Source: Lathyrus oleraceus
Lineage: Eukaryota; Streptophyta; Magnoliopsida; Fabales; Fabaceae
Direction of reading: 5' to 3'
NCBI RefSeq assembly: GCF_024323335.1
Contig: NC_066579.1
Span: 239,729,652-239,793,651, forward strand
DNA length: 64,000 nucleotides
Shown: positions 1-13,190 of the stretch, piece by piece
Numbering within the stretch: the stretch's first letter is position 1
Layout of the letters: each line of letters starts with the position of its first letter
The notes under the pieces: model-generated
Seen by the model: only the letters and a program-made list of their open reading frames with translations
Database searches by the model: none
Told to the model about the DNA's origin: nothing
Program-made: the position numbers and the translations under genes

Positions 1-2063
1 CTTTCGCAACTTAATTTCAAAATATTAAAAAAATATCATAGCCAATATGATTTCTATCACCTTCATTACCGTATATTCATAAAATCTATTGATATTCATT
101 ATATCTTTATGAGACAAAAAATAATTTTAGTGATGGGATAAAAGACAAAAATTTCAATGAATCATAAATGGTTTATCAAAAAGTAATTTCAATAATCTCT
201 TATTTGTTTTGTAGTTTTCCTCATCCGCATATTCATTTTTATTTTAGTGTTAAAACATATATTTATGTATAAATAAAAGTATAAAATATTAATCATTCTA
301 GCAATGTTGATTTGATGTAGCAAAAAATAGTCACCTTAAGAAGGCTACTATGTTAAACAAATACATTAAGTAGCTAAGTAATATGCATATGTATATGTGA
401 GTTTAATTCAAAGCCATGCATTTGGAGTATTTCAACCCATCCAATAATGTTCAAGGAAAACATAGCTCTTTTTCCATGTATCCATCTAATAGGTTTCATG
501 TTTCTAATAAAAGTAGCTCTACGTTATTTTCACAATTCGTTTTGTTTTTCATAACTTTAACCCATCTTTGTCTATATAAACTGTCATTTTCTTTATTCGA
601 TTTCTATGATCATGGTCATTTTTTTTATAACAACATATCATGATACCAACACATTATAATTTAGAATCTTAGATTAAAAAAACTCAAATGTCAACACATT
701 ACAATTTAAGTCAATAAAATTAATCGTAAAAAAATATACACATCAATAATGTTAATTTATTATTTAGGATCTTATTCAAAATAATAACATTTAAAATCAA
801 CAATGTTAATGTTATTATTTAGGATCTTATTCTAATAATTTCAAGTGATGTTTATGTGTACTTAAGTAATAGAATTATAATTTGGCATGAAATATGGTTT
901 CTGATACCAAGTTCATGATATCATATCTAGATATCATAATAAAACTAAAATTAAATTAATTCATCTCTAAAAAATTAATTTATAATAGAAAGAGTGTAAC
1001 TCTATATAAAAGTCTTCAGAGACTTTGTGTATTTCAAAATAAAGTCTTTTCAGTATAAGGTCCAAAAAGTAGGCTCATTATCTATTATAATTGAATCTAA
1101 CTTTCTTAATGTAATAAAAGTAATAGTACTAGTGTAAAAAAAAGTAATACTGCTTGGCAAATATTATTTTGTAGTGAAAGCACGTGCTTTAACAATTAAA
1201 AGGTTGTCCAAAAATAACATATATATAAACTAAAAGTTATTTTATGTATGATAGAAAAACATTCAATAAGTAAAATTAGTTTGATTTCATTACATGAGTT
1301 GAAATTTGTTGACATAGACATGTAATGCAAAAATTTAATGGGTACATTTCCGTAATACTAAATAGCAAGTTAGTTAGCAAATTCATTTAACAATGCACTA
1401 CGCTAATTGCATGATGGTGGTTTACTAGTTGTATTTTATGAGTCTTTAGGGTGCTGGGAATGTTGTGAGCTTGCATACAAATAGAACTTCAAAGCTTAAA
1501 TGAAAAAAAGAGTTTTTCATGGAATATAAATTTCATCCTATTAATTGTGGATAAATTATTTTCATATTTAAGTTCTTGAATTATATGTCTTTTATATAAA
1601 TAAGTTATTTAAGTCATATGAATTTTACCCATCATTTTAATTGTGATGCTCTTTTTCTATTGCATTTCTCACTATTTTGTAATTCATGTCAGTAAGGTGT
1701 CTAGGTAGTAATTTTATGCATGATTGTTCTTGGTAAACTTTGAATTTTTTAGAATATTCAGGCGGAAATTATTGCAAAAAATTAAAGTATCTACATTAAA
1801 TTTTTTTATTATTTATTGTATTTTTGTAAATATTTGTCAATCTTATTTTGATTTTGTAATAAATCTAAAATAGATAAGTTTTTCTTTGCAATTCTTTGTT
1901 ATTAAAATGAGTGTCATAAGATATTAAAATCTTTTTTTATTGATTGCTTAGTAATAGAGTTTATATTTTACATTATCATAATATATAAGTAACTAATTTG
2001 AAATATTTTTAATATGACCATTCAAAAATGAATGTTAAAAAAATACAAACTAAAGGATAAACA
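1..2063 (+). repeat. Satellite unit 1 (2,063 bp)
   Basis: First unit, carrying many single-base losses. It has G at 71 where most units have A, and an interrupted T run (T5-A-T4) at 236-245; unit 3 shares both. A small local rearrangement at about 594-612 (ttattcgatttctatgatca in place of ttatttctattgatca) shortens the plus-strand open frame to 75 codons. Confidence 0.95.
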
Positions 2064-4126
2064 CTTTCGCAACTTAATTTCAAAAATATTAAAAAAAATA
2101 TCATAGCCAATATGATTTCTATCACCTTCATTACCATATATTCATAACTATTGATATTCATTATTATCTTTATGAGACAAAAAATTAATTTTAGTGATGG
2201 GATAAAAGACAAAATTTCAATGAATCATAAATGGTTTATCAAAAAGGGAATTTCAATAATCCTCTATTTGTTTTGTAGTTTTCTCATCCGCATATTCATT
2301 TTTTTTAGTGTTTAAACATATATTTATGTATAAAAAAAGGTATAAATATTGTAAATCATTCTAGCAATGTTGATTTGATGTAGCAAAAAATAGTCACCTT
2401 AAGAAGGCTACTATGTTAAACAAATACATTAAGTAGCTAAGTAATATGCATATGTATATGTGAGTTTAATTCAAGCCATGCATTTGGAGTATTTCAACCC
2501 ATCCAATAATGTTCAAGGAAAACATAGCTCTTTTTCCATGTATCCATCTAATAGGTTTCATGTTTCTAATAAAAGTAGCTCTACGTTATTTTCACAATTC
2601 GTTTTGTTTTTCATAACTTTAACCCATCTTTGTCTATATAAACTGTCATTTTCTTTATTTCTATTGATCATGGTCATTTTTTTTATAACAACATATCATG
2701 ATACCAACACATAATAATTAGAATCTTAGATTAAAAAAACTCAAATGTCAACACATTACAATTTAAGTCAATAAAATTAATCGAAAAAAATATAACAAAT
2801 CAATAATGTTAATGTTATTATTTAGGATCTTATTCAAAATAATAACATTTAAAATCAACAATGTTAATGTTATTATTTTTAGGATCTTATTCTAATAATT
2901 TCAAGTGATGTTATGTGTACTTAAGTAATAGAATTATAATTTGGCATGAAATATGGTTTCTGATACCAAGTTCATGATATCATATCTAGATATCATAATA
3001 AAACTAAAATTTAAATTAATTCATCTCTAAAAAATTAATTTATAATAGAAAGAGTGTAACTCTATATAAAAGTCTTCAGAGACTTTGTGTATTTCAAAAA
3101 TAAAGTCTTTTCAGTATAAGGTCCAAAAAAGTAGGCTCATTATCTATTGTATATTGAATCTAACTTTCTTAATGTAATAAAAGTAATAGTACTGTGTAAA
3201 AAAAAGTAATACTGCTTGGCAAATATTATTTTGTAGTGAAAGCACGTGCTTTAACAATTAAAAGGTTGTCCAAAAATAACATATATATAAACTAAAAGTT
3301 TTTTATGTATGATAGAAAACATTCAATAAGTAAATTAGTTGTGATTTCATTACATGAGTTGAAATTTGTTGACATAGACATGTAATGCAAAAATTTAATG
3401 GGTACATTTCACGTAATACTAAATAGCAAGTTAGTTAGCAAATTCATTAACAATGCACTACGCTAATTGCATGATGGTGGTTTACTAGTTGTATTTTTGA
3501 GTCTTTAGGGTGCTGGGAATGTTGTGAGCTTGGCATACAAATATAGAACTTCAAAGCTTAAATGAAAAAAAAGAGTTTTTCATGGAATATAAATTTCATC
3601 CTATTAATTGTGGATAAATTATTTTCATATTTAAGTTCTTGAATTATATTGTCTTTTATATATAATAAGTTATTTAAGTCATATGAATATTTACCATCAT
3701 TTTAATTGTGATGCTCTTTTTCTATTGCATTTCTCACTATTTTGTAATTCATGTCAGTTAAGGTGTCTAGGTAGTAATTTTATGCATGATTGTTCTTGGT
3801 AAACTTTGAATTTTTAGAATATTCAGGCGGAAATTATTGCAAAAAATTTAAAGTATCTACATTAATTTTTTTATTATTTATTGTATTTTTGTAAATATTT
3901 GTCAATCTTATTTTGATTTTGTAATAAATCTAAAATATAAGTTTTTCTTTGCATTTCTTTGTTATTAAAATGAGTGTCATAATATTAAAAATCTTTTTTA
4001 TTGATTGCTTAGTAATAGAGTTTATATTTTTAACATTATCATAATATAATGTAACTAATTTGAAATATTTTTAATATGACCATTCAAAAATGAATGTTAA
4101 AAAAAATACAAACTAAAGGATAAACA
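2064..4126 (+). repeat. Satellite unit 2 (2,063 bp)
   Basis: Lacks both of the variants shared by units 1 and 3. Near 2340-2360 it reads tataaatattgtaaatc where most units read tataaaataagtaaatc. Scattered single-base losses put the ATG of the recurrent open frame in phase with an upstream ATG at 2460. Confidence 0.95.
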
Positions 4127-6171
4127 CTTTCGCAACTTAATTTCAAAAATATTAAAAAAAAATATCATAGCCAATATGATTTCTATCACCTTCTTACCGT
4201 ATATTCATAAAATCTATTGATATTCTTTATCTTTATGAGACAAAAATTAATTTTAGTGATGGGATAAAAGACAAAAATTTCAATGAATCATAAATGGTTT
4301 ATCAAAAAGGGAATTTCAATAATCTCTTATTTGTTTTGTAGTTTTCTCATCCGCATATTCATTTTTATTTTAGTGTTTAAAACATATATTTATGTATAAA
4401 TAAAAGTATAAAATAAGTAAATCATTCTAGCAATGTTGATTTGATGTAGCAAAAATAGTCCCTTAAGAAGGCTACTATGTTAACAATACATAAGTAGCTA
4501 AGTAATATGCATATTTATATGTGAGTTTAATTCAAAGCCATGCATTTGAGTATTTCAACCCATCCATAATGTTCAAGGAAAACATAGCTCTTTTTCCATG
4601 TATCCATCTAATAGGTTTCATGTTTCTAATAAAAGTAGCTCTACGTTATTTCACAATTCGTTTTGTTTTTCATAACTTTAACCCATCTTTGTCTATATAA
4701 ACTGTCATTTCTTTATTTCTATTGATCATGGTCATTTTTTATAACACATATCATGATACCAACACATTATAATTTAGAATCTTAGATTAAAAAAAACTCA
4801 AATGTCACACATTACATTTTAAGTCAATAAAATAAATCGTAAAAAAATAACCAATCAATAATGTTAATGTTATTATTTAGGATCTTATTCAAATAATAAC
4901 ATTTAAAAATCAACAATGTTAATGTTTATTTTAGGATCTTATTCTAATAATTTCAAGTGATGTTTATGTGTACTAAGTAATAGAATTATAATTTGGCATG
5001 AAATATGGTTTTCTGATACCAAGTTCATGATATCATATCTAGATATCATAATAAAACTAAAATTAAATTAATTCATCTCTAAAAAATTAATTTATAAGAA
5101 AGAGTGTAACTCTATAAAAAGTCTTCAGAGACTTTTGTGTATTTCAAAAATAAAGTCTTTTCAGTATAAGGTCCAAAAAAGTAGGCTCATTATCTATTGT
5201 ATAATTGAATCTAACTTTCTTAATGTAATAAAAGTAATAGTACTAGTGTAAAAAAAAGTAATACTGCTTGGCAAATATTATTTTGTAGTGAAAGCACGTG
5301 CTTTAACAATTAAAGGTTGTCCAAAAATAACATATATATAAACTAAAAAAGTTATTTTATGTATGATAGAAAACATTCATAAGTAAAATTAGTTGTGATT
5401 TCATTACATGAGTTGAAATTTGTTGACATAGACATGTAATGCAAAAATTTAATGGTACATTTCACGTAATACTAAATAGCAAGTTAGTTAGCAAATTCAT
5501 TAACAATGCACTACGCTAATTGCATGATGGTGGTTACTAGTTGTATTTTATGAGTCTTTAGGGTGCTGGGATGTTGTGAGCTTGTCATACAAATATAGAA
5601 CTTCAAAGCTTAAATGAAAAAAAGAGTTTTCATGGAATATAAATTTCATCCTATTAATTGTGGATAAATTATTTCATATTTAAGTTCTTGAATTATATTG
5701 TCTTTTATATATAATAGTTATTTAAGTCATATGATATTACCCATCTTTAATTGTGATGCTCTTTTTCTATTGCATTTCTCACTATTTTGTAATTCATGTC
5801 AGTTAAGGTGTCTAGGTAGTAATTTTATGCATGATTGTTCTGGTAACTTTGAATTTTTTAGAATATTCAGGCGGAAATATTGCAAAAATTTTAAAGTATC
5901 TACATTAAATTTTTTTATTATTTATTGTATTTTTTTAAATATTTGTCAATCTTATTTTGATTTTGTAATAAATCTAAAATAGATAAGTTTTTCTTTGCAA
6001 TTTCTTTGTTATTAAAATGAGTGTCATAAGATATTAAAATCTTTTTTATTGATTGCTTAGTAATAGAGTTTATATTTTAACATGATCATAATATAATGTA
6101 ACTAATTTGAAATATTTTAATATGACCATTCAAAAATGAATGTTAAAAAAATACAAACTAAAGGATAAACA
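4127..6171 (+). repeat. Satellite unit 3 (2,045 bp, shortest)
   Basis: The most deletion-rich unit, about 47 bp short of the common length, with losses spread along its whole length. It shares G at 4199 and T5-A-T4 at 4362-4371 with unit 1. A 94-codon frame at 5698-5982 appears only because deletions removed stops that other units keep. Confidence 0.95.
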
Positions 6172-8231
6172 CTTTCGCAACTTAATTTCAAAAATATTAA
6201 AAAAAATATCATAGCCAATATGATTTCTATCACCTTCATTACCATATATTCATAAAATCTATTGATATTCATATTATCTTTATGAGACAAAAAATTAATT
6301 TTAGTGATGGGATAAAAGACAAAAATTTCAATGAATCATAAATGGTTTTATCAAAAAGGGAATTTCAATAATCTCTTATTTGTTTTGTAGTTTTCTCATC
6401 CGCATATTCATTTTTTTTTAGTGTTTAAAACATATATTTATGTATAATAAAGGTATAAAATAAGTAAATCATTCTAGCAATGTTGATTTGATGTAGCAAA
6501 AAATAGTCACCTTAAGAAGGCTACTATGTTAAACAATACATTAAGTAGCTAAGTAATATGCATATGTATATGTGAGTTTAATTCAAAGCCATGCATTTGG
6601 AGTTTTCAACCCATCCAATAATGTTCAAGGAAAACATAGCTCTTTTTCCATGTATCCATCTAATAGGTTTCATGTTTCTAATAAAAGTAGCTCTACGTTA
6701 TTTTCACAATTCGTTTTGTTTTTCATAACTTTAACCCATCTTTGTCTATATAAACTGTCATTTTCTTTATTCTATTGATCATGGTCATTTTTTTTATAAC
6801 AACATATCATGATACCAACACATTATAATTTAGAATCTTAGATTAAAAAAAACTCAAATGTCAACACATTACAATTTAAGTCAATAAAATTAATCGTAAA
6901 AAATATAACAAATCAATAATGTTAATGTTATTATTTAGGATCTTATTCAAATAATAACATTTAAAAATCAACAATGTTAATGTTATTATTTAGGATCTTA
7001 TTCTAATAATTTCAAGTGATGTTTATGTGTTTAAGTAATAGAATTATAATTTGGCATGAAATATGGTTTCGATACCAAGTTCATGATATCATATCTAGAT
7101 ATCATAATAAAACTAAAATTTAAATTAATTCATCTCTAAAAATTAATTTATAATAGAAAGAGTGTAACTCTATATAAAAGTCTTCAGAGACTTTGTGTAT
7201 TTCAAATAAAGTCTTTTCAGTATAAGGTCCAAAAAAGTAGGCTCATTATCTATTGTATAATTGAATCTAACTTTCTTAATGTAATAAAAAGTAATAGTAC
7301 TAGTGTAAAAAAAAAGTAATACTGCTTGGCAAATATTATTTTGTAGTGAAAGCACGTGCTTTACAATTAAAAGGTTGTCCAAAAATAACATATATTAAAC
7401 TAAAGTTATTTTATGTATGATAGAAAACATTCAATAAGTAAATTAGTTGTGATTTCATTACATGAGTTGAAATTTGTTGACATAGACATGTAATGCAAAA
7501 TTTAATGGGTACATTTCACGTATACTAAATAGCAAGTTAGTTAGCAAATTCATTTAACAATGCACTACGCTAATTGCATGATTGGTTTACTAGTTGTATT
7601 TTGAGTCTTTAGGGTGCTGGGATGTTGTGAGCTTGGCATACAAATATAGAACTTCAAAGCTTAAATGAAAAAAAAGAGTTTTTCATGGAATATAAATTTC
7701 ATCCTATTAATTGTGGATAAATTATTTTCATATTTAAGTTCTTGAATTATATTGTCTTTTATATATAATAAGTTATTTAAGTCATATGATATTTACCCAT
7801 CATTTTAATTGTGATGCTCTTTTTTCTATTGCATTTCTCACTATTTTGTAATTCATGTCAGTTAAGGTGTCTAGGTAGTAATTTTATGCATGATTGTTCT
7901 TGGTAAACTTTGAATTTTTTAGAATATTCAGGCAAATTATTGCAAAAAATTTAAAGTATCTACATTAATTTTTTTATTATTTATTGTATTTTTGTAAATA
8001 TTGTCAATCTTATTTTGATTTTGTAATAAATCTAAAATAGATAAGTTTTTCTTTGCAATTTCTTTGTTATTAAAATGAGTGTCATAAGATATTAAAAATC
8101 TTTTTTTATTGATTGCTTAGTAATAGAGTTTATATTTTAACATTATCATAATATAATGTAACTAATTTGAAATATTTTTAATATGACCATTCAAAAATGA
8201 ATGTTAAAAAAATACAAACTAAAGGATAACA
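6172..8231 (+). repeat. Satellite unit 4 (2,060 bp)
   Basis: Scattered losses, including two bases in ggagttttcaac near 6600 and several bases near 7578-7585 (catgattggttt, where other units have catgatggtggttt). Confidence 0.95.
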
Positions 8232-10299
8232 CTTTCGCAACTTAATTTCAAAAATATTAAAAAAAAATATCATAGCCAATATGATTTCTATCACCTTCAT
8301 TACCATATATTCATAAAATCTATTGATATTCATTATTATCTTTATGAGACAAAAATTAATTTAGTGATGGGATAAAAGACAAAAATTTCAATGAATCATA
8401 ATGGTTTATCAAAAAGGGAATTTCAATAATCTCTTATTTGTTTTGTAGTTTTCTCATCCGCATATTCATTTTTTTTTAGTGTTTAAAACATATTTATGTA
8501 TAATAAAAGGTATAAATAAGTAAATCATTCTAGCAATGTTGATTTGATGTAGCAAAAAATAGTCACCTTAAGAAGGCTACTATGTTAAACAAATACATTA
8601 AGTAGCTAAGTAATATGCATATGTATATGTGAGTTTAATTCAAAGCCATGCATTTGGAGTATTTCACCCATCCAATAATGTTCAAGGAAAACATAGCTCT
8701 TTTTCCATGTATCCATCTAATAGGTTTCATGTTTCTAATAAAAGTAGCTCTACGTTATTTTCACAATTCGTTTTGTTTTTCATAACTTTAACCCATCTTT
8801 GTCTATATAAACTGTCATTTTCTTTATTTCTATTGATCATGGTCATTTTTTTTAAACAACATATCATGATACCAACACATTATAATTTAGAATCTTAGAT
8901 TAAAAAAAACTCAAATGTCAACACATTACAATTTAAGTCAATAAAATTAATCGTAAAAAATATAACAAATCAATAATGTTAATGTTATTATTTAGGATCT
9001 TATTCAAAATAATAACATTTAAAAATCAACAATGTTAATGTTATTATTTAGGATCTTATTCTAATAATTTCAAGTGATGTTTATGTGTACTTAAGTAATA
9101 GAATATAATTTGGCATGAAATATGGTTTCTGATACTAAGTTCATGATATCATATCTAGATATCATAATAAAACTAAAATTTAAATTAATTCATCTCTAAA
9201 AAATTAATTTATAATAGAAAGAGTGTAACTCTATATAAAAAGAATTCAGAGACTTTGTGTATTTCAAAATAAAGTCTTTCAGTATAAGGTCCAAAAAAGT
9301 AGGCTCATTATCTATTGTATAATTGAATCTAACTTTCTTAATGTAATAAAAAGTAATAGTACTAGTGTAAAAAAAAAGTAATACTGCTTGGCAAATATTA
9401 TTTTGTAGTGAAAGCACGTGCTTTAACAATTAAAAGGTTGTCCAAAAATAACATATATAAACTAAAAGTTATTTTATGTATGATAGAAAAACATTCAATA
9501 AGTAAAATTAGTTGTGATTTCATTACATGAGTTGAAATTTGTTGACATAGACATGTAATGCAAAAATTTAATGGGTACATTTCACGTAATACTAAATAGC
9601 AAGTTAGTTAGCAAATTCATTAACAATGCACTACGCTAATTGCATGATGGTGGTTTACTAGTTGTATTTTATGAGTCTTTAGGGTGCTGGGAATGTTGTG
9701 AGCTTGGCATACAAATATAGAACTTCAAAGCTTAAATGAAAAAAAGAGTTTTTCATGGAATATAAATTTCATCCTATTAATGTGGATAAATTATTTTCAT
9801 ATTTAAGTTCTTGAATTATATTGTCTTTTATATAATAAGTTATTTAAGTCATATGAATATTTACCCATCATTTTAATTGTGATGCTCTTTTTCTATTGCA
9901 TTTCTCACTATTTTGTAATTCATGTCAGTTAAGGTGTCTAGGTAGTAATTTATGCATGATTGTTCTTGGTAAACTTTGAATTTTTAGAATATTCAGGCGG
10001 AAATTATTGCAAAAAATTTAAAGTATCTACATTAAATTTTTTTATTATTTATTGTATTTTTGTAAATATTTGTCAATCTTATTTTGATTTTGTAATAAAT
10101 CTAAAATAGATAAGTTTTTCTTTGCAATTTCTTTGTTATTAAAATGAGTGTCATAAGATATTAAAATCTTTTTTATTGATTGCTTAGTAATAGAGTTTAT
10201 ATTTTAACATTATCATAATATAATGTAACTAATTTGAAATATTTTTAATATGACCATTCAAAAATGAATGTTAAAAAAATACAAACTAAAGGATAAACA
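8232..10299 (+). repeat. Satellite unit 5 (2,068 bp)
   Basis: Contains two changes that are not run-length differences. A two-base substitution creates GAATTC at 9242-9247 and breaks the short hairpin found there in other units. T at 9136 replaces C inside the primer-site-like motif. Confidence 0.95.
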
Positions 10300-12390
10300 C
10301 TTTCGCAACTTAATTTCAAAAATATTAAAAAAAAAATATCATAGCCAATATGATTTCTATCACCTTCATTACCATATATTCATAAAATCTATTGATATTC
10401 ATTATTATCTTTATGAGACAAAAAATTAATTTTAGTGATGGGATAAAAGACAAAAATTTCAATGAATCATAAATGGTTTATCAAAAAGGGAATTTCAATA
10501 ATCTCTTATTTGTTTTGTAGTTTTCTCATCCGCATATTCATTTTTTTTTAGTGTTTAAAACATATATTTATGTATAAATAAAAGGTATAAAATAAGTAAA
10601 TCATTCTAGCAATGTTGATTTGATGTAGCAAAAAATAGTCACCTTAAGAAGGCTACTATGTTAAACAAATACATTAAGTAGCTAAGTAATATGCATATGT
10701 ATATGTGAGTTTAATTCAAAGCCATGCATTTGGAGTATTTCAACCCATCCAATAATGTTCAAGGAAAACATAGCTCTTTTTCCATGTATCCATCTAATAG
10801 GTTTCATGTTTCTAATAAAAGTAGCTCTACGTTATTTTCACAATTCGTTTTGTTTTTCATAACTTTAACCCATCTTTGTCTATATAAACTGTCATTTTCT
10901 TTATTTCTATTGATCATGGTCATTTTTTTATAACAACATATCATGATACCAACACATTATAATTTAGAATCTTAGATTAAAAAAAACTCAAATGTCAACA
11001 CATTACAATTTAAGTCAATAAAATTAATCGTAAAAAAATATAACAAATCAATAATGTTAATGTTATTATTTAGGATCTTATTCAAAATAATAACATTTAA
11101 AAATCAACAATGTTAATGTTATTATTTAGGATCTTATTCTAATAATTTCAAGTGATGTTTATGTGTACTTAAGTAATAGAATTATAATTTGGCATGAAAT
11201 ATGGTTTCTGATACCAAGTTCATGATATCATATCTAGATATCATAATAAAACTAAAATTTAAATTAATTCATCTCTAAAAAATTAATTTATAATAGAAAG
11301 AGTGTAACTCTATATAAAAAGTCTTCAGAGACTTTGTGTATTTCAAAAATAAAGTCTTTTCAGTATAAGGTCCAAAAAAGTAGGCTCATTATCTATTGTA
11401 TAATTGAATCTAACTTTCTTAATGTAATAAAAAGTAATAGTACTAGTGTAAAAAAAAAGTAATACTGCTTGGCAAATATTATTTTGTAGTGAAAGCACGT
11501 GCTTTAACAATTAAAAGGTTGTCCAAAAATAACATATATATAAACTAAAAGTTATTTTATGTATGATAGAAAAACATTCAATAAGTAAAATTAGTTGTGA
11601 TTTCATTACATGAGTTGAAATTTGTTGACATAGACATGTAATGCAAAAATTTAATGGGTACATTTCACGTAATACTAAATAGCAAGTTAGTTAGCAAATT
11701 CATTTAACAATGCACTACGCTAATTGCATGATGGTGGTTTACTAGTTGTATTTTATGAGTCTTTAGGGTGCTGGGAATGTTGTGAGCTTGGCATACAAAT
11801 ATAGAACTTCAAAGCTTAAATGAAAAAAAAGTTTTTCATGGAATATAAATTTCATCCTATTAATTGTGGATAAATTATTTTCATATTTAAGTTCTTGAAT
11901 TATATTGTCTTTTATATATAATAAGTTATTTAAGTCATATGAATATTTACCCATCATTTTAATTGTGATGCTCTTTTTCTATTGCATTTCTCACTATTTT
12001 GTAATTCATGTCAGTTAAGGTGTCTAGGTAGTAATTTTATGCATGATTGTTCTTGGTAAACTTTGAATTTTTTAGAATATTCAGGCGGAAATTATTGCAA
12101 AAAATTTAAAGTATCTACATTAAATTTTTTTATTATTTATTGTATTTTTGTAAATATTTGTCAATCTTATTTTGATTTTGTAATAAATCTAAAATAGATA
12201 AGTTTTTCTTTGCAATTTCTTTGTTATTAAAATGAGTGTCATAAGATATTAAAAATCTTTTTTTATTGATTGCTTAGTAATAGAGTTTATATTTTAACAT
12301 TATCATAATATAATGTAACTAATTTGAAATATTTTTAATATGACCATTCAAAAATGAATGTTAAAAAAAATACAAACTAAAGGATAAACA
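10300..12390 (+). repeat. Satellite unit 6 (2,091 bp)
   Basis: First unit of near-standard length. It lacks a two-base AG/GA step after the A run at 11823-11831 (A8-G-T5), a variant otherwise seen only in unit 13. It has T7 instead of T8 before ataacaac at about 10923. Confidence 0.96.
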
Positions 12391-12724
12391 CTTTCGCAAC
12401 TTAATTTCAAAAATATTAAAAAAAATATCATAGCCAATATGATTTCTATCACCTTCATTACCATATATTCATAAAATCTATTGATATTCATTATTATCTT
12501 TATGAGACAAAAAATTAATTTTAGTGATGGGATAAAAGACAAAAATTTCAATGAATCATAAATGGTTTATCAAAAAGGGAATTTCAATAATCTCTTATTT
12601 GTTTTGTAGTTTTCTCATCCGCATATTCATTTTTTTTTAGTGTTTAAAACATATATTTATGTATAAATAAAAGGTATAAAATAAGTAAATCATTCTAGCA
12701 ATGTTGATTTGATGTAGCAAAAAA

Positions 12725-12747
12725 TAGTCACCTTAAGAAGGCTACTA
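12725..12747. repeat. Imperfect hairpin, 10-bp arms, 3-nt loop (once per unit)
   Basis: Arms tagtcacctt and aaggctacta pair at 8 of 10 positions around the loop aag. A CTTAAG palindrome sits at the centre. It is conserved with the rest of the unit. Its role, if any, is unknown. Confidence 0.7.
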
Positions 12748-12770
12748 TGTTAAACAAATACATTAAGTAG

Positions 12771-12896
12771 CTAAGTAATATGCATATGTATATGTGAGTT
12801 TAATTCAAAGCCATGCATTTGGAGTATTTCAACCCATCCAATAATGTTCAAGGAAAACATAGCTCTTTTTCCATGTATCCATCTAATAGGTTTCAT
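12771..12896 (-). other. Unrecognised 41-codon open frame, possible remnant
   Basis: From ATG to TAG on the minus strand, 41 residues beginning MKPIRWIHGK and containing GWVEILQMHGFE. The frame stays open for eight more codons upstream. Its residue mix (two W, four G, charged residues) is more protein-like than the F/I/L/K-rich frames elsewhere in the unit. It overlaps, on the opposite strand, the start of the plus-strand frame at 12813-13052, so at most one strand could ever have been coding. I recognise no family. Its recurrence reflects copying of the repeat, not selection. Most likely chance, less likely a worn exon. Confidence 0.2.
12778..12787. repeat. Perfect 10-bp palindrome ATATGCATAT
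   Basis: Perfect palindrome followed by the partly self-similar catatgtatatg. Short palindromes of A and T are expected by chance in such AT-rich DNA, so this is noted only as a landmark. Confidence 0.6.
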
Positions 12897-13033
12897 GTTT
12901 CTAATAAAAGTAGCTCTACGTTATTTTCACAATTCGTTTTGTTTTTCATAACTTTAACCCATCTTTGTCTATATAAACTGTCATTTTCTTTATTTCTATT
13001 GATCATGGTCATTTTTTTTATAACAACATATCA

Positions 13034-13041
13034 TGATACCA
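13034..13041 (-). other. Second primer-site-like motif (TGGTATCA)
   Basis: The minus strand reads TTGGTATCATGATATG. The first eight bases from TGG match the plant initiator-methionine primer-binding site, then diverge. It lies 263 bp from the longer match at 13297-13306 and shares with its surroundings both the TTGGTATCA core and a nearby TCATGATA. It may be a diverged duplicate or chance. Confidence 0.3.
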
Positions 13042-13134
13042 ACACATTATAATTTAGAATCTTAGATTAAAAAAAACTCAAATGTCAACACATTACAATT
13101 TAAGTCAATAAAATTAATCGTAAAAAAATATAAC

Positions 13135-13173
13135 AAATCAATAATGTTAATGTTATTATTTAGGATCTTATTC
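13135..13173 (+). repeat. 39-bp direct repeat, copy 1 (inside each unit)
   Basis: Runs from aaatcaataatg to ggatcttattc and matches 13191-13229 with one mismatch (T/C), offset 56 bp. It is an old duplication nested in the monomer. Confidence 0.9.
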
Positions 13174-13187
13174 AAAATAATAACATT
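13149..13187. repeat. Inverted repeat, 12-bp arms, between the direct-repeat copies
   Basis: aatgttattatt (13149-13160) and its exact reverse complement aataataacatt (13176-13187) flank a 15-nt loop. The left arm lies in direct-repeat copy 1 and also recurs in copy 2, so the right arm can pair with either copy. Confidence 0.85.
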
Positions 13188-13190
13188 TAA

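Noticed and set aside
5698..5982. 94-codon frame in unit 3
   Set aside because: It exists only in the most deletion-rich unit; other units have stops in this frame. Likely a product of missing bases.
9196..9429. 73- to 77-codon minus-strand frames in units 4 and 5 (7170-7391 and 9196-9429)
   Set aside because: They are open only where single-base losses occur; units 6-31 do not keep them at this length.
12813..13052. 79-codon plus-strand frame starting MHLEYFNPSN, repeated in most units
   Set aside because: It recurs because the whole 2.09-kb unit recurs. Its length flips between 69 and 79 codons with a one-base change in a T run, the C-terminal half is F/L/I-rich as expected from AT-rich DNA, and no family is recognised.
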